Source: an uncultured Oscillospiraceae bacterium (GTDB lineage: Bacteria > Bacillota > Clostridia > Oscillospirales > Oscillospiraceae). From it: a DNA stretch of 20,236 nt. The stretch is taken from contig CAJUFJ010000060.1 in NCBI GenBank assembly GCA_910585815.1, positions 1 to 20,236 of the forward strand, written 5' to 3'. Shown here in pieces: positions 14,211 through 20,236 of the stretch. The notes under the pieces were generated by a model that saw only the letters and a program-made list of their open reading frames with translations, made no database searches and had not been told where the DNA came from. Each line of letters starts with the position of its first letter. Within the stretch, counting starts at the first letter, position 1. Made by a program: the position numbers and the translations under genes.

Positions 14211-16256
14211 ATGGACCAATACATCGGTAAATTACTCGATAACAGATATGAGATACTGGAGCTGGTGGGGACCGGCGGCATGGCCAAGGTGTATAAGGCC
14301 CGGTGCCACCGCTTAAACCGGCTGGTGGCCATCAAGATCCTGCGGGAGGACCTGTCCCAGGACGCCGAGTTCCGCCGCCGCTTCCACGACGAGTCCCAGG
14401 CCGTGGCCATGCTGTCCCATCCCAATATCGTGGCCGTATACGATGTGAGCCGCTCCTCCGAGCTGGAGTATATCGTTATGGAGCTGATTGACGGCATTAC
14501 CCTGAAGCAGTACATGCAGAGGAAGGGCAACAAGCTGAACTGGCGGGAGGCCCTCCACTTCATCACCCAGATTACCAAGGCCCTGGGCCACGCCCACAGC
14601 CGGGGGATCATCCACCGGGACATCAAGCCCCACAACATCATGGTGCTGCGGGACGGCAGCGTGAAGGTGGCCGACTTCGGCATTGCCCGGGTGGCCTCCG
14701 GCGGACACAGCACCCTCACCCAGGAGGCTTTGGGCTCGGTGCACTATATCTCCCCGGAGCAGGCCCGGGGCAGCCACATCGACAGCCGGTCCGACCTGTA
14801 TTCCGCCGGCGTGGTCCTCTACGAGATGATTACCGGCCGCCTGCCCTTCGAGGGGGACACCCCCGTGTCGGTGGCCATCCAGCATATCAACTCCATCCCC
14901 CTCTCCCCCCGGGAGCTGGACGACTCCATCCCCGAGGCCCTGGAGGCCATCACCATGAAGGCCATGGCCCCCAACCCGGACAACCGCTATCTGTCCGCCG
15001 ATGAGATGCTGGCCGATCTGGAGGAATTTCGGAAGAACCCCAGCATCAATTTCGACTACAGCGCCTCCGAGCCCATCCCCGAGGAGAACCCGGAGGAGGA
15101 TTACACCCAGGTCCGTCCCATCCACGCCGCCTCCGGCCGCTCCCTTCCCGAGCACCGGTATGAGGAGGAGGACTATCCCCCTCAGCGCCGCCGGCGGTAT
15201 GAGGACGAGGACTACCCGCCCCAGCGCCGCCGCCGGTATGACGACGACGAGGAGGACTATTCCCGCCGCCGCCGGGGACCCATCTGGCCCGTGCTGCTGG
15301 CCGTGGCCGCCGTGCTGCTCTTTGTGGGGCTGACCTTCTCCTTCCTGTGGAAGACCATCTTCCCCGGGATACTGGCTCCGCCGGAAACCCACACCGTCCC
15401 CAAGCTGGTGGGCGAGGCCTACGACGCGGTGAAGGACAACACCGAGCTGCTGGCCGGCTTTACCCTCATCGAGGGGGAGACGGTGGCCAACGACGCCGAC
15501 CCCGGCACCATCATCGACCAGGAGCCCAAGGGGGGCAAAGAGGTGGGGGAGAATGTCACCGAGATTAAGGTCACCATCAGCGGCGGGCCGGAGGTGGTGG
15601 AGATGATCCCCCTGGACGACATGGACTACCAAACCGCCTCCACCGCCCTGCGGAACATCGGGCTGAAGGCCGGCGTGCCCTCCTATGAGAACAGCGAGAC
15701 CATTGAGCAGGGCTTTGTTATCTCCTACACCCCCATGGAGGGTGTTGAGGTGCCCCCGGGCACGGAGGTGCAGATTGTGTTGAGTAAGGGGCCCGAGGAT
15801 AAGCCCTTCCCCATGCCCAAGCTGGTAGGGATGACCAAGGCCAGGGCGTTGGCCGAGATTGAAAATAAAAACTTGAAGCAGGGCAATGTGGAGCAAGAGG
15901 AGTATGACGACGAGATCGAGGAGGGCAAGGTCATCAGCCAGTACCCCCTGGAGAACGCCGAGGTGACCGAGGGCACCGAGGTCAACCTGGTAATCAGCAA
16001 GGGCCCCGACCCGGCCAACAAGCCGCCGGAGCCCCCCGCAGGCAATACAAAGACCGTCTCCGTCCCCCTCCACGGCTATGAGGGTATGGTCAGCGTGCGG
16101 CTGCTCATGGACGGCGTCGAGGTGGGCAGCAAGCTGGAGGACGCCACGTTGAACGAGGCGACCCCCTTCGAGGTGACCGGAACGGGGCAGAAGGAGCTGG
16201 CCTACTATATCAACGGCGAGGCCAGGGGTACCATCCCTGTGAACTTTGACGAATGA
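14211..16256 (+). CDS. prkC: PASTA-domain Ser/Thr protein kinase PrkC (Stk1/PknB family)
   Basis: Transmembrane receptor kinase of 681 residues sensing cell-wall fragments or lipid II. The cytoplasmic kinase domain (about 13-275) has the glycine loop GTGGMAKV, AIK lysine, HRDIKPHN (HRD 135-137), DFG (155-157) and SPEQARG. A juxtamembrane linker carries three copies of a 13-residue acidic/basic repeat (317-355). The single membrane helix is about 357-381. Outside are three PASTA repeats (about 394-460, 461-530, 531-600), then an additional C-terminal segment of ~80 residues after a Pro-rich spacer that is not PASTA. The ribosome site is a strong AGGAGG. The stop overlaps rsgA (ATGA). In B. subtilis the RsgA ortholog is a PrkC substrate, which makes the linkage meaningful. 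Confidence 0.96.
   Translation: MDQYIGKLLDNRYEILELVGTGGMAKVYKARCHRLNRLVAIKILREDLSQDAEFRRRFHDESQAVAMLSHPNIVAVYDVSRSSELEYIVMELIDGITLKQYMQRKGNKLNWREALHFITQITKALGHAHSRGIIHRDIKPHNIMVLRDGSVKVADFGIARVASGGHSTLTQEALGSVHYISPEQARGSHIDSRSDLYSAGVVLYEMITGRLPFEGDTPVSVAIQHINSIPLSPRELDDSIPEALEAITMKAMAPNPDNRYLSADEMLADLEEFRKNPSINFDYSASEPIPEENPEEDYTQVRPIHAASGRSLPEHRYEEEDYPPQRRRRYEDEDYPPQRRRRYDDDEEDYSRRRRGPIWPVLLAVAAVLLFVGLTFSFLWKTIFPGILAPPETHTVPKLVGEAYDAVKDNTELLAGFTLIEGETVANDADPGTIIDQEPKGGKEVGENVTEIKVTISGGPEVVEMIPLDDMDYQTASTALRNIGLKAGVPSYENSETIEQGFVISYTPMEGVEVPPGTEVQIVLSKGPEDKPFPMPKLVGMTKARALAEIENKNLKQGNVEQEEYDDEIEEGKVISQYPLENAEVTEGTEVNLVISKGPDPANKPPEPPAGNTKTVSVPLHGYEGMVSVRLLMDGVEVGSKLEDATLNEATPFEVTGTGQKELAYYINGEARGTIPVNFDE
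15159..15275 (+). repeat. Three in-frame 39-bp tandem repeats in prkC
   Basis: Three consecutive 39-base units at 15159, 15198 and 15237 encode YEEEDYPPQRRRR, YEDEDYPPQRRRR and YDDDEEDYSRRRR. Units 1 and 2 are nearly identical in protein and DNA; unit 3 has diverged. They lie in the cytoplasmic linker just before the membrane helix. Confidence 0.9.
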
Positions 16257-17140
16257 GCCAGGGCGTAATCCGAAAGGCCCTCAGCGGCTTCTACTATGTG
16301 GACGACGGCCGGACCGTCACCACCTGCCGGGCCCGGGGAAAGCACCGCCATGCGGGGGTGTCCCCCCTGGTGGGGGACCGGGTGCGGTTCACCCCCCTGG
16401 AGGACGGCTCCGGCGCGCTGGACGAGATACTCCCCCGGAAAAATGAGTTTTACCGCCCTGCGGTGGCCAACATCGACCTGCTGGTGGTGGTGGCCTCCCA
16501 GGCGGTGCCGGTGACCGACCCCTTCCTCATCGACCGGGTGGCCGCCATCGCCGCCGCCCGGGGCGTGGAGACCCTGATCTGCGTCAACAAGTGCGACCTG
16601 GAGCCGGGGGAGGACCTGGCCCGCATCTACGAGGGGGCGGGCTTCCCCACCCTGCGGGTGAGCGCTCAAACCGGGGAGGGGCTGGAGGCCCTCCGGCGCT
16701 GTCTTGCCGGGAAGGTGTGCGCCTTCACCGGCAACTCTGGTGTGGGCAAATCCAGCATTTTAAACGCCCTGGAGGCAAATTTTGACCTGGCCACCGGCGA
16801 GATCAGCGACAAGCTGGGCCGGGGCCGGCACACCACCCGCCATGTGGAGCTGTTCCACCTGTCCTGCGGGGCGCTGGCGGCGGACACCCCGGGCTTCTCC
16901 TCCTTCGATGTGGACAAGATGGAGCTGGCCCGGAAGGAGGAGCTGCAATACGCCTTCCGGGAGTTTGCCCCCTATCTGGGAACGTGCCGGTTTCAGGACT
17001 GCGCCCACGTGAAGGAGAAGGGCTGCGCCGTGCTGGCGGCGGTACGGGCGGGGGAGATCGCCCCCAGCCGCCACCAGAGCTACGTCCGCCTGTATGAGCA
17101 GGCCAGGGCGATTCCGGACTGGCAGAGGAAGGATATGTAG
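16253..17140 (+). CDS. rsgA: Ribosome small-subunit-dependent GTPase RsgA (YloQ/CpgA)
   Basis: Circularly permuted GTPase that checks late assembly of the 30S subunit. In the 295-residue protein the N-terminal OB-fold (about 1-70, GVIRKALSGFYYVDDG...LVGDRV) precedes the permuted G motifs: G4 NKCD (112-115), G1 GNSGVGKSS (160-168) and G3 DTPG (211-214). The C-terminal zinc domain has ligands C245, C250, H252 and C258 (CRFQDCAHVKEKGC). The start overlaps the prkC stop by 4 bp. The stop TAG at 17138-17140 coincides with the head of a repeat unit. The usual rpe and thiN genes do not follow; thiI does. Confidence 0.96.
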   Translation: MSQGVIRKALSGFYYVDDGRTVTTCRARGKHRHAGVSPLVGDRVRFTPLEDGSGALDEILPRKNEFYRPAVANIDLLVVVASQAVPVTDPFLIDRVAAIAAARGVETLICVNKCDLEPGEDLARIYEGAGFPTLRVSAQTGEGLEALRRCLAGKVCAFTGNSGVGKSSILNALEANFDLATGEISDKLGRGRHTTRHVELFHLSCGALAADTPGFSSFDVDKMELARKEELQYAFREFAPYLGTCRFQDCAHVKEKGCAVLAAVRAGEIAPSRHQSYVRLYEQARAIPDWQRKDM

Positions 17141-17230
17141 GGGCGGCCTGTGGCCGCCCGCAGAACTCTGTAGGGCGCGACGACCCGGCGCGCCGTTTCA
17201 TGCGGCGGGCCGAGGTCGTCCCGCCCTACA
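17136..17230. repeat. Cluster of three REP-like units (rsgA-thiI gap)
   Basis: Unit 1 (17136-17159) is TGTAG plus GGGCGGCC, TGT, GGCCGCCC; its TAG is the rsgA stop codon. Unit 2 (17169-17195) starts TGTAGGGCGCGACGACC, with stem GGCGCG and CGCGCC. Unit 3 (17230-17203, - strand) starts TGTAGGGCGGGACGACC, with stem GGCGGG and CCCGCC. Units 2 and 3 form a facing pair around TTTCATG, of the same type as the pair at 4805-4880. The cluster fills the 111-base gap except for the thiI ribosome site. Confidence 0.85.
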
Positions 17231-17251
17231 GTTATGAATCAGGTGATTATT

Positions 17252-18418
17252 ATGAACGAAATGATCCTCCTCAAGCTGGGGGAGATGGTCCTCAAGGGCC
17301 TGAACCGCCGCAGCTTTGAGGACAAGCTCCAGGCCAACATCTACCGCCGGCTGAACAATCTGGGCCAGTTCCGGGTGTACACCCGCCAGTCCACCACCTA
17401 TGTGGAGCCCATGACCGACGCATGTGACATGGACGGGGCCTGGGAGGCGCTGACCCGCGTGTTCGGCGTGGTGGGTCTCAGCCGGGCTCGGGCCTGTGAG
17501 AAGGACAAGGACGCCATCCTTGCCGCCGCCCGGGAATATCTGGATGACAAGCTGTCCGCCGCCCGCACCTTCAAGGTGGAGACCAAGCGGGCGGATAAGA
17601 CCTTCCCCATGACCTCCATCCAGCTCAGCCAGTACGTGGGCGGCGAGCTGGACGAGCTCTACCCTGACCTGAAGGTGGATGTCCACCACCCGGAGCTCAC
17701 TGTCCACATCGAGGTCCGGGACTATGCCGCCTTTGTCCACGCCGACCCGGAGCCGGGAGCCGGCGGCCTGCCGGTGGGCATCAACGGCCGGGCGGTGTCT
17801 CTGCTGTCCGGGGGCATCGACTCCCCGGTGGCCTCCTGGATGATTGCCAAGCGGGGGGTGGCCCTGGAGATGGTCCACTTTTTCTCCTACCCCTACACCT
17901 CCAACGAGGCCAAAGAAAAGGTCATCGACTTGGCCCGGCTGCTCACTCCCTGGTGCGGCCGGCTCACCGTCCATGTGGTGCCCTTCACCGCCATCCAGGA
18001 GGAACTGCGCCGGTCCTGCCCCCAGGAGCTGTTTACACTGGTGATGCGCCGGTTTATGATGCGTATTTCAGAGAAGGTGGCCCAGCGGTGTGGGGCCAGG
18101 GCCCTGGTTACCGGCGAGTGCCTGGGCCAGGTGGCCAGCCAGACCATGGAGGCCATGGCCGTCACCGGTGCGGTGGCCAGCCTGCCCGTCCTGCGCCCGG
18201 TGGTGGGGATGGACAAGGAGGATATCGTGAAAATCGCCCGGAAAATCGGCACCTTCGAGACCTCCATCCTCCCCTATGAGGACTGCTGCACCGTCTTTAC
18301 CCCCCGTCACCCCCGCCTGCGCCCCACTCTGGAGGAGCTGGAGGCGGCGGAGCAGGGGCTGGACATTGCGGGAATGGTCCAGGCCGCTGTGGACGGCATC
18401 GAGCGGATACAGGTATAA
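17252..18418 (+). CDS. thiI: tRNA 4-thiouridine synthase ThiI, short form without rhodanese domain
   Basis: Adenylates uridine 8 of tRNA and inserts sulfur delivered by a cysteine desulfurase; it may also feed thiamine synthesis. The 388-residue protein has an N-terminal ferredoxin-like region (MNEMILLKLGEMVLKGLNRR), a THUMP RNA-binding domain (about 60-165) and a PP-loop ATPase domain with SGGIDSPVA (186-194) and TGECLGQVASQT. LPYEDCCTVF near the end should hold the cysteine equivalent to E. coli C344. The rhodanese domain of the long E. coli form is absent, as in Bacillus. I use ATG 17252, five bases after AGGTGA, rather than ATG 17234 at the edge of the repeat. No desulfurase gene is in the window. 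Confidence 0.94.
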   Translation: MNEMILLKLGEMVLKGLNRRSFEDKLQANIYRRLNNLGQFRVYTRQSTTYVEPMTDACDMDGAWEALTRVFGVVGLSRARACEKDKDAILAAAREYLDDKLSAARTFKVETKRADKTFPMTSIQLSQYVGGELDELYPDLKVDVHHPELTVHIEVRDYAAFVHADPEPGAGGLPVGINGRAVSLLSGGIDSPVASWMIAKRGVALEMVHFFSYPYTSNEAKEKVIDLARLLTPWCGRLTVHVVPFTAIQEELRRSCPQELFTLVMRRFMMRISEKVAQRCGARALVTGECLGQVASQTMEAMAVTGAVASLPVLRPVVGMDKEDIVKIARKIGTFETSILPYEDCCTVFTPRHPRLRPTLEELEAAEQGLDIAGMVQAAVDGIERIQV

Positions 18419-18419
18419 A

Positions 18420-18450
18420 AAAACTCCCTCGTTTCAAGCGAGGGAGTTTT
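18420..18450. terminator. Bidirectional rho-independent terminator
   Basis: AAAACTCCCTCG (18420-18431) and CGAGGGAGTTTT (18439-18450) form a perfect 12-bp stem, including the A/T ends, around TTTCAAG. It begins two bases after the thiI stop and ends just before the stop of the oppositely oriented TPM gene. T-runs on both strands suit termination from both sides. Confidence 0.93.
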
Positions 18451-18455
18451 GCTGT

Positions 18456-19451
18456 CTATCGCCGGCCAAAGCCGCCGCCCCGGGAACCGCCGCCGGAGAA
18501 ACCACCGCCTCGTCCGCCGGAAAATCCACCGCCCCGGAAGGGACCGCTGCCGGAGAAACCGCCCCCTCTTGGGCCGGAGAAGCCGGTGAAATTACCGCCG
18601 CCGGGCCGGGGACCAGGTCCGCCCGGTCCCTTGGGGGGACGGGGCGGCGGTGGGGGAGGCGGCTGCCGCCAGTGGCGGCGGTACCAGTAGGAGCCCGGTC
18701 CGTGCCAGAAGAAGATGGGCCGGAACATCACCGGAGGGCTGGCGACGCCGTAATACCGGGTCCGATAGGTGTTGTAGCGGGTCCGGTCGATGGCGTTGAC
18801 GACCAGAATAATGACAATAAGAATTGTGGCCAGCAGGAAAATACCGGCCATCCGGTCACTGCCGCTGGAATAGCCGGGGCTGTAACCGCTGTTGTTGTCC
18901 AGATAGCCCAGGCCGTAGTTGTCCACATAGAACTGGTTCAGCTCCAGAAACAGATTGAGGATACCGTCGCCATATTTGCCGCGCTCAACATACGGCTTGA
19001 GCGCGCTGTTTACATAGGTGGAGATCTGGCCGTCCGTCAGGGGGTAGTCCGGGCTGGCGGCCAGGTAGGCGTCCCTGGCGGAGGCGTCGATGACCAGGAT
19101 GGCGTCGGAGGCGGACAGGCCGATGTCCATGCCCAGGTCATAGGCGTAGTCGTCAATGCTGCCGGGTACCGACTCCTTCACCGCCACAGCGATGATGCTG
19201 TCATACCGCCGGGCCCAGTTGGCGTTGTAAAGACTGATCTGCCGCTCCTGCTTGGAGGACAGTGTGCCTGTTTCATCCAGAATATAGTCGGCGAACTCCG
19301 TGACAGACAGGCTCTCGTCCAGCGCGGTGCTGCCGGAGGGCAGCGGCTCGGGGTCCCGCCGTCCGCCTCTGACCTGTCCGATGCCGATGGCCGCCACAAT
19401 CATAACGGCGGTGAGCAGCCAAGCTACCCAGGTTTTTTGCAAAAATTTCAT
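18456..19451 (-). CDS. TPM-domain membrane protein with Gly-rich C-terminal tail (YgcG-like)
   Basis: A 331-residue membrane-attached protein. The N-terminal helix (about 8-25) acts as a signal anchor. It is followed by a TPM domain (about 47-172: LSVTEFADYILDETGTLSSKQERQI, DSIIAVAVKES, YAYDLGMDIGLSASDAILVID), a second membrane helix (202-221), a Tyr/Arg-rich cytosolic stretch, a proline run (264-270) and a Gly-rich tail (276-331) made of GGGFSG/RGGGFG repeats. TPM proteins include a plant photosystem II repair factor with reported phosphatase activity; the bacterial role is not settled. On the - strand the start has AAGGAG seven to eight bases upstream. It lies downstream of the TelA-like gene, a pairing I have seen in other Firmicutes. 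Confidence 0.87.
   Translation of the reverse strand: MKFLQKTWVAWLLTAVMIVAAIGIGQVRGGRRDPEPLPSGSTALDESLSVTEFADYILDETGTLSSKQERQISLYNANWARRYDSIIAVAVKESVPGSIDDYAYDLGMDIGLSASDAILVIDASARDAYLAASPDYPLTDGQISTYVNSALKPYVERGKYGDGILNLFLELNQFYVDNYGLGYLDNNSGYSPGYSSGSDRMAGIFLLATILIVIILVVNAIDRTRYNTYRTRYYGVASPPVMFRPIFFWHGPGSYWYRRHWRQPPPPPPPRPPKGPGGPGPRPGGGNFTGFSGPRGGGFSGSGPFRGGGFSGGRGGGFSGGGSRGGGFGRR
18459..18620 (-). repeat. Imperfect Gly-codon repeats encoding the TPM protein tail
   Basis: Repeated GGN-rich units encode successive GGGFSG, RGGGFSG and RGGGFG blocks at residues ~284-331 of the - strand gene. The same DNA read on the + strand gives a long spurious open frame. Confidence 0.7.
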
Positions 19452-19480
19452 GGTATTCTCCTTGTTTGGGGTGCTTGATT

Positions 19481-19546
19481 TGTAGGGGCCGCCCCCCTGG
19501 GCGGCCCGTCAATACCGGAAGATAGGGGCGCCGAGGGCGGCGCCCC
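19481..19546. repeat. REP-like unit plus degenerate second hairpin (telA-TPM gap)
   Basis: Unit 1 (19481-19507) is TGTAG with arms GGGCCGCCC (19486-19494) and GGGCGGCCC (19499-19507) around CCCT. A second hairpin has arms GGGGCGCCG (19525-19533) and CGGCGCCCC (19538-19546) around AGGG, preceded by ATAG instead of GTAG. The second sits nine bases past the telA stop but has no T-run, so it is not an obvious terminator. Confidence 0.7.
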
Positions 19547-19555
19547 CTGCGGATA

Positions 19556-20236
19556 TTACCCCCGCAGCTCCAGCAGCTTCTGTTTCAGCTCGCCCTCGAT
19601 GCGGCCCAGCTCGGCCTCGGCGTCCTTCCGCTTTTGAGCTCCCTCGGTCTGAATCCGCATCACTTCGTCCAGAGTGGTGATAAGCTGCTGGTTGGTGTGC
19701 TGCAGGGTCTCGATAGAGACCACGCTCCGTTCCGCCTCCCGGGCGGTCTCGATGGTGCCCATTTTCAGCATGTCGGCGTTCTTTTGCAGCAGCTGATTGG
19801 TCATATCGGTAACGGCGGCCTGGGCGGCAGTGGCCTGCCGGCCGTGCTCCAGACCTAAGGCCAGCACCATCTGGCTTTTCCACAGGGGGATGGTGTTCAC
19901 CAAGGAGGACTGGATTTTCTCCAGCATCTGTGTGTCGTTGTTTTGCAGCAGGCGGGTCTGGGGGCCCATCTGAATGGAGATCATCCGGGTGAGCTCCAGG
20001 TCGTGGAGCTTCTTCTCGAACCGGTTGCACAGGTTGGCAAAGTCGTTGTAGGCCTGGGCGTCCTCCTGGGCGCCGGTGGTCTCCGCCTTCTTCTTCAGCT
20101 CGGCCAGGTCATGGGCGCGCAGGTACTCCAGCCGCTTCTTGCCGGCCAGGATATACATGGTGAGCTCCTTGTAATACTTGGTGTTCAGCTCATACATCTG
20201 GTCGAACATGGCCACGTCCTTCATCAGGGTGACCTG
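19556..20236 (-). CDS. TelA-family (toxic anion resistance) protein, C-terminal part (5' end outside window)
   Basis: The visible 226 residues are helical and coiled-coil-like. They include the TelA-type core YELNTKYYKELTMYILAGKKRLEYLR, NRFEKKLHDLELTRMISIQMGPQTRLLQNND and LVNTIPLWKSQMVLALGLEHGRQATAAQ, followed by a long C-terminal coiled coil (MRIQTEGAQKRKDAEAELGRIEGELKQKLLELRG). The frame stays open through the right edge (Q-V-T-L before the M at 20224), so that methionine is internal. TelA/KlaA-type proteins were named for tellurite resistance and occur in envelope-stress contexts, often beside ter genes; the biochemical role is not known. It is probably co-transcribed with the TPM gene. 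Confidence 0.85.
   Translation of the reverse strand, partial: QVTLMKDVAMFDQMYELNTKYYKELTMYILAGKKRLEYLRAHDLAELKKKAETTGAQEDAQAYNDFANLCNRFEKKLHDLELTRMISIQMGPQTRLLQNNDTQMLEKIQSSLVNTIPLWKSQMVLALGLEHGRQATAAQAAVTDMTNQLLQKNADMLKMGTIETAREAERSVVSIETLQHTNQQLITTLDEVMRIQTEGAQKRKDAEAELGRIEGELKQKLLELRG

Noticed and set aside
14313..16073. Long - strand open frame opposite prkC, with others opposite cdaR, fmt, rsmB and rlmN-prpC
   Set aside because: Each mirrors a well-recognised + strand gene and has no recognisable motif or ribosome site.
18276..19478. 400-codon + strand open frame across the 3' end of thiI and the TPM gene
   Set aside because: It is antisense to the TPM gene and out of frame with thiI, crosses the terminator, and encodes low-complexity sequence from the Gly-rich repeats.
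19525..19546. Hairpin after telA as a rho-independent terminator
   Set aside because: The stem is strong, but no T-run follows on the - strand; its form fits the repeat family better.
1..20236. CRISPR array, tRNA or rRNA genes, prophage or integrase genes
   Set aside because: I found no regularly spaced direct repeats, no cloverleaf or rRNA sequence and no such coding motifs.

Overview
The window is a 20.2 kb piece of a GC-rich, low-redundancy bacterial chromosome. The gene order (yicC-remA-gmk-rpoZ-priA-def-fmt-rsmB-rlmN-prpC-prkC-rsgA) and the protein types (CdaA/CdaR, RemA, PASTA kinase, DUF5685) point to a Firmicute. The high GC and the gene repertoire best fit an anaerobic gut-type clostridium of the Oscillospirales; the family assignment is inference. 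I see no tRNA, rRNA, CRISPR array, transposase or phage gene.

Layout: (1) Positions 1-3905 hold the 3' end of the c-di-AMP cyclase gene cdaA, its regulator cdaR, an RseC-like protein, a DUF5685 protein, a J-domain protein with a cysteine-rich tail, and a small membrane protein. All are on the + strand with overlapping or nearly touching ends. (2) Positions 3918-6065 are yicC, remA, gmk and rpoZ. (3) Positions 6194-10144 are priA, def and fmt. (4) Positions 10149-10908 are two short genes I do not recognise, interrupting the usual fmt-rsmB junction. (5) Positions 11011-17140 are rsmB, rlmN, the PP2C phosphatase prpC, the PASTA kinase prkC and the ribosome GTPase rsgA. (6) thiI (17252-18418) ends the + strand run at a bidirectional hairpin terminator (18420-18450). 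(7) On the - strand follow a TPM-domain membrane protein and the C-terminal part of a TelA-type protein that runs off the window.

Functionally the + strand run is a housekeeping block. It covers c-di-AMP signalling, nucleotide supply (Gmk), RNA polymerase omega, replication restart, start of translation and N-terminal processing (Fmt, Def), rRNA and tRNA modification (RsmB, RlmN, ThiI), ribosome assembly (RsgA) and Ser/Thr phospho-signalling (PrpC/PrkC). Only one strong terminator is visible over 18 kb.

The most notable unexplained structure is a dispersed family of short palindromic units. Each has a 5' GTAG head (often TGTAGGG) followed by an imperfect hairpin, singly or in facing pairs, and they occupy nearly every intergenic gap longer than about 50 bp (six loci, about eleven units). 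Different copies show paired base changes in their stems, and two units donate their TAG as the stop codon of the gene upstream (rlmN, rsgA). This is the architecture of REP/BIME elements. A second point of interest is the RseC-DUF5685-J-domain trio, each member with its own cysteine cluster, next to the c-di-AMP genes.
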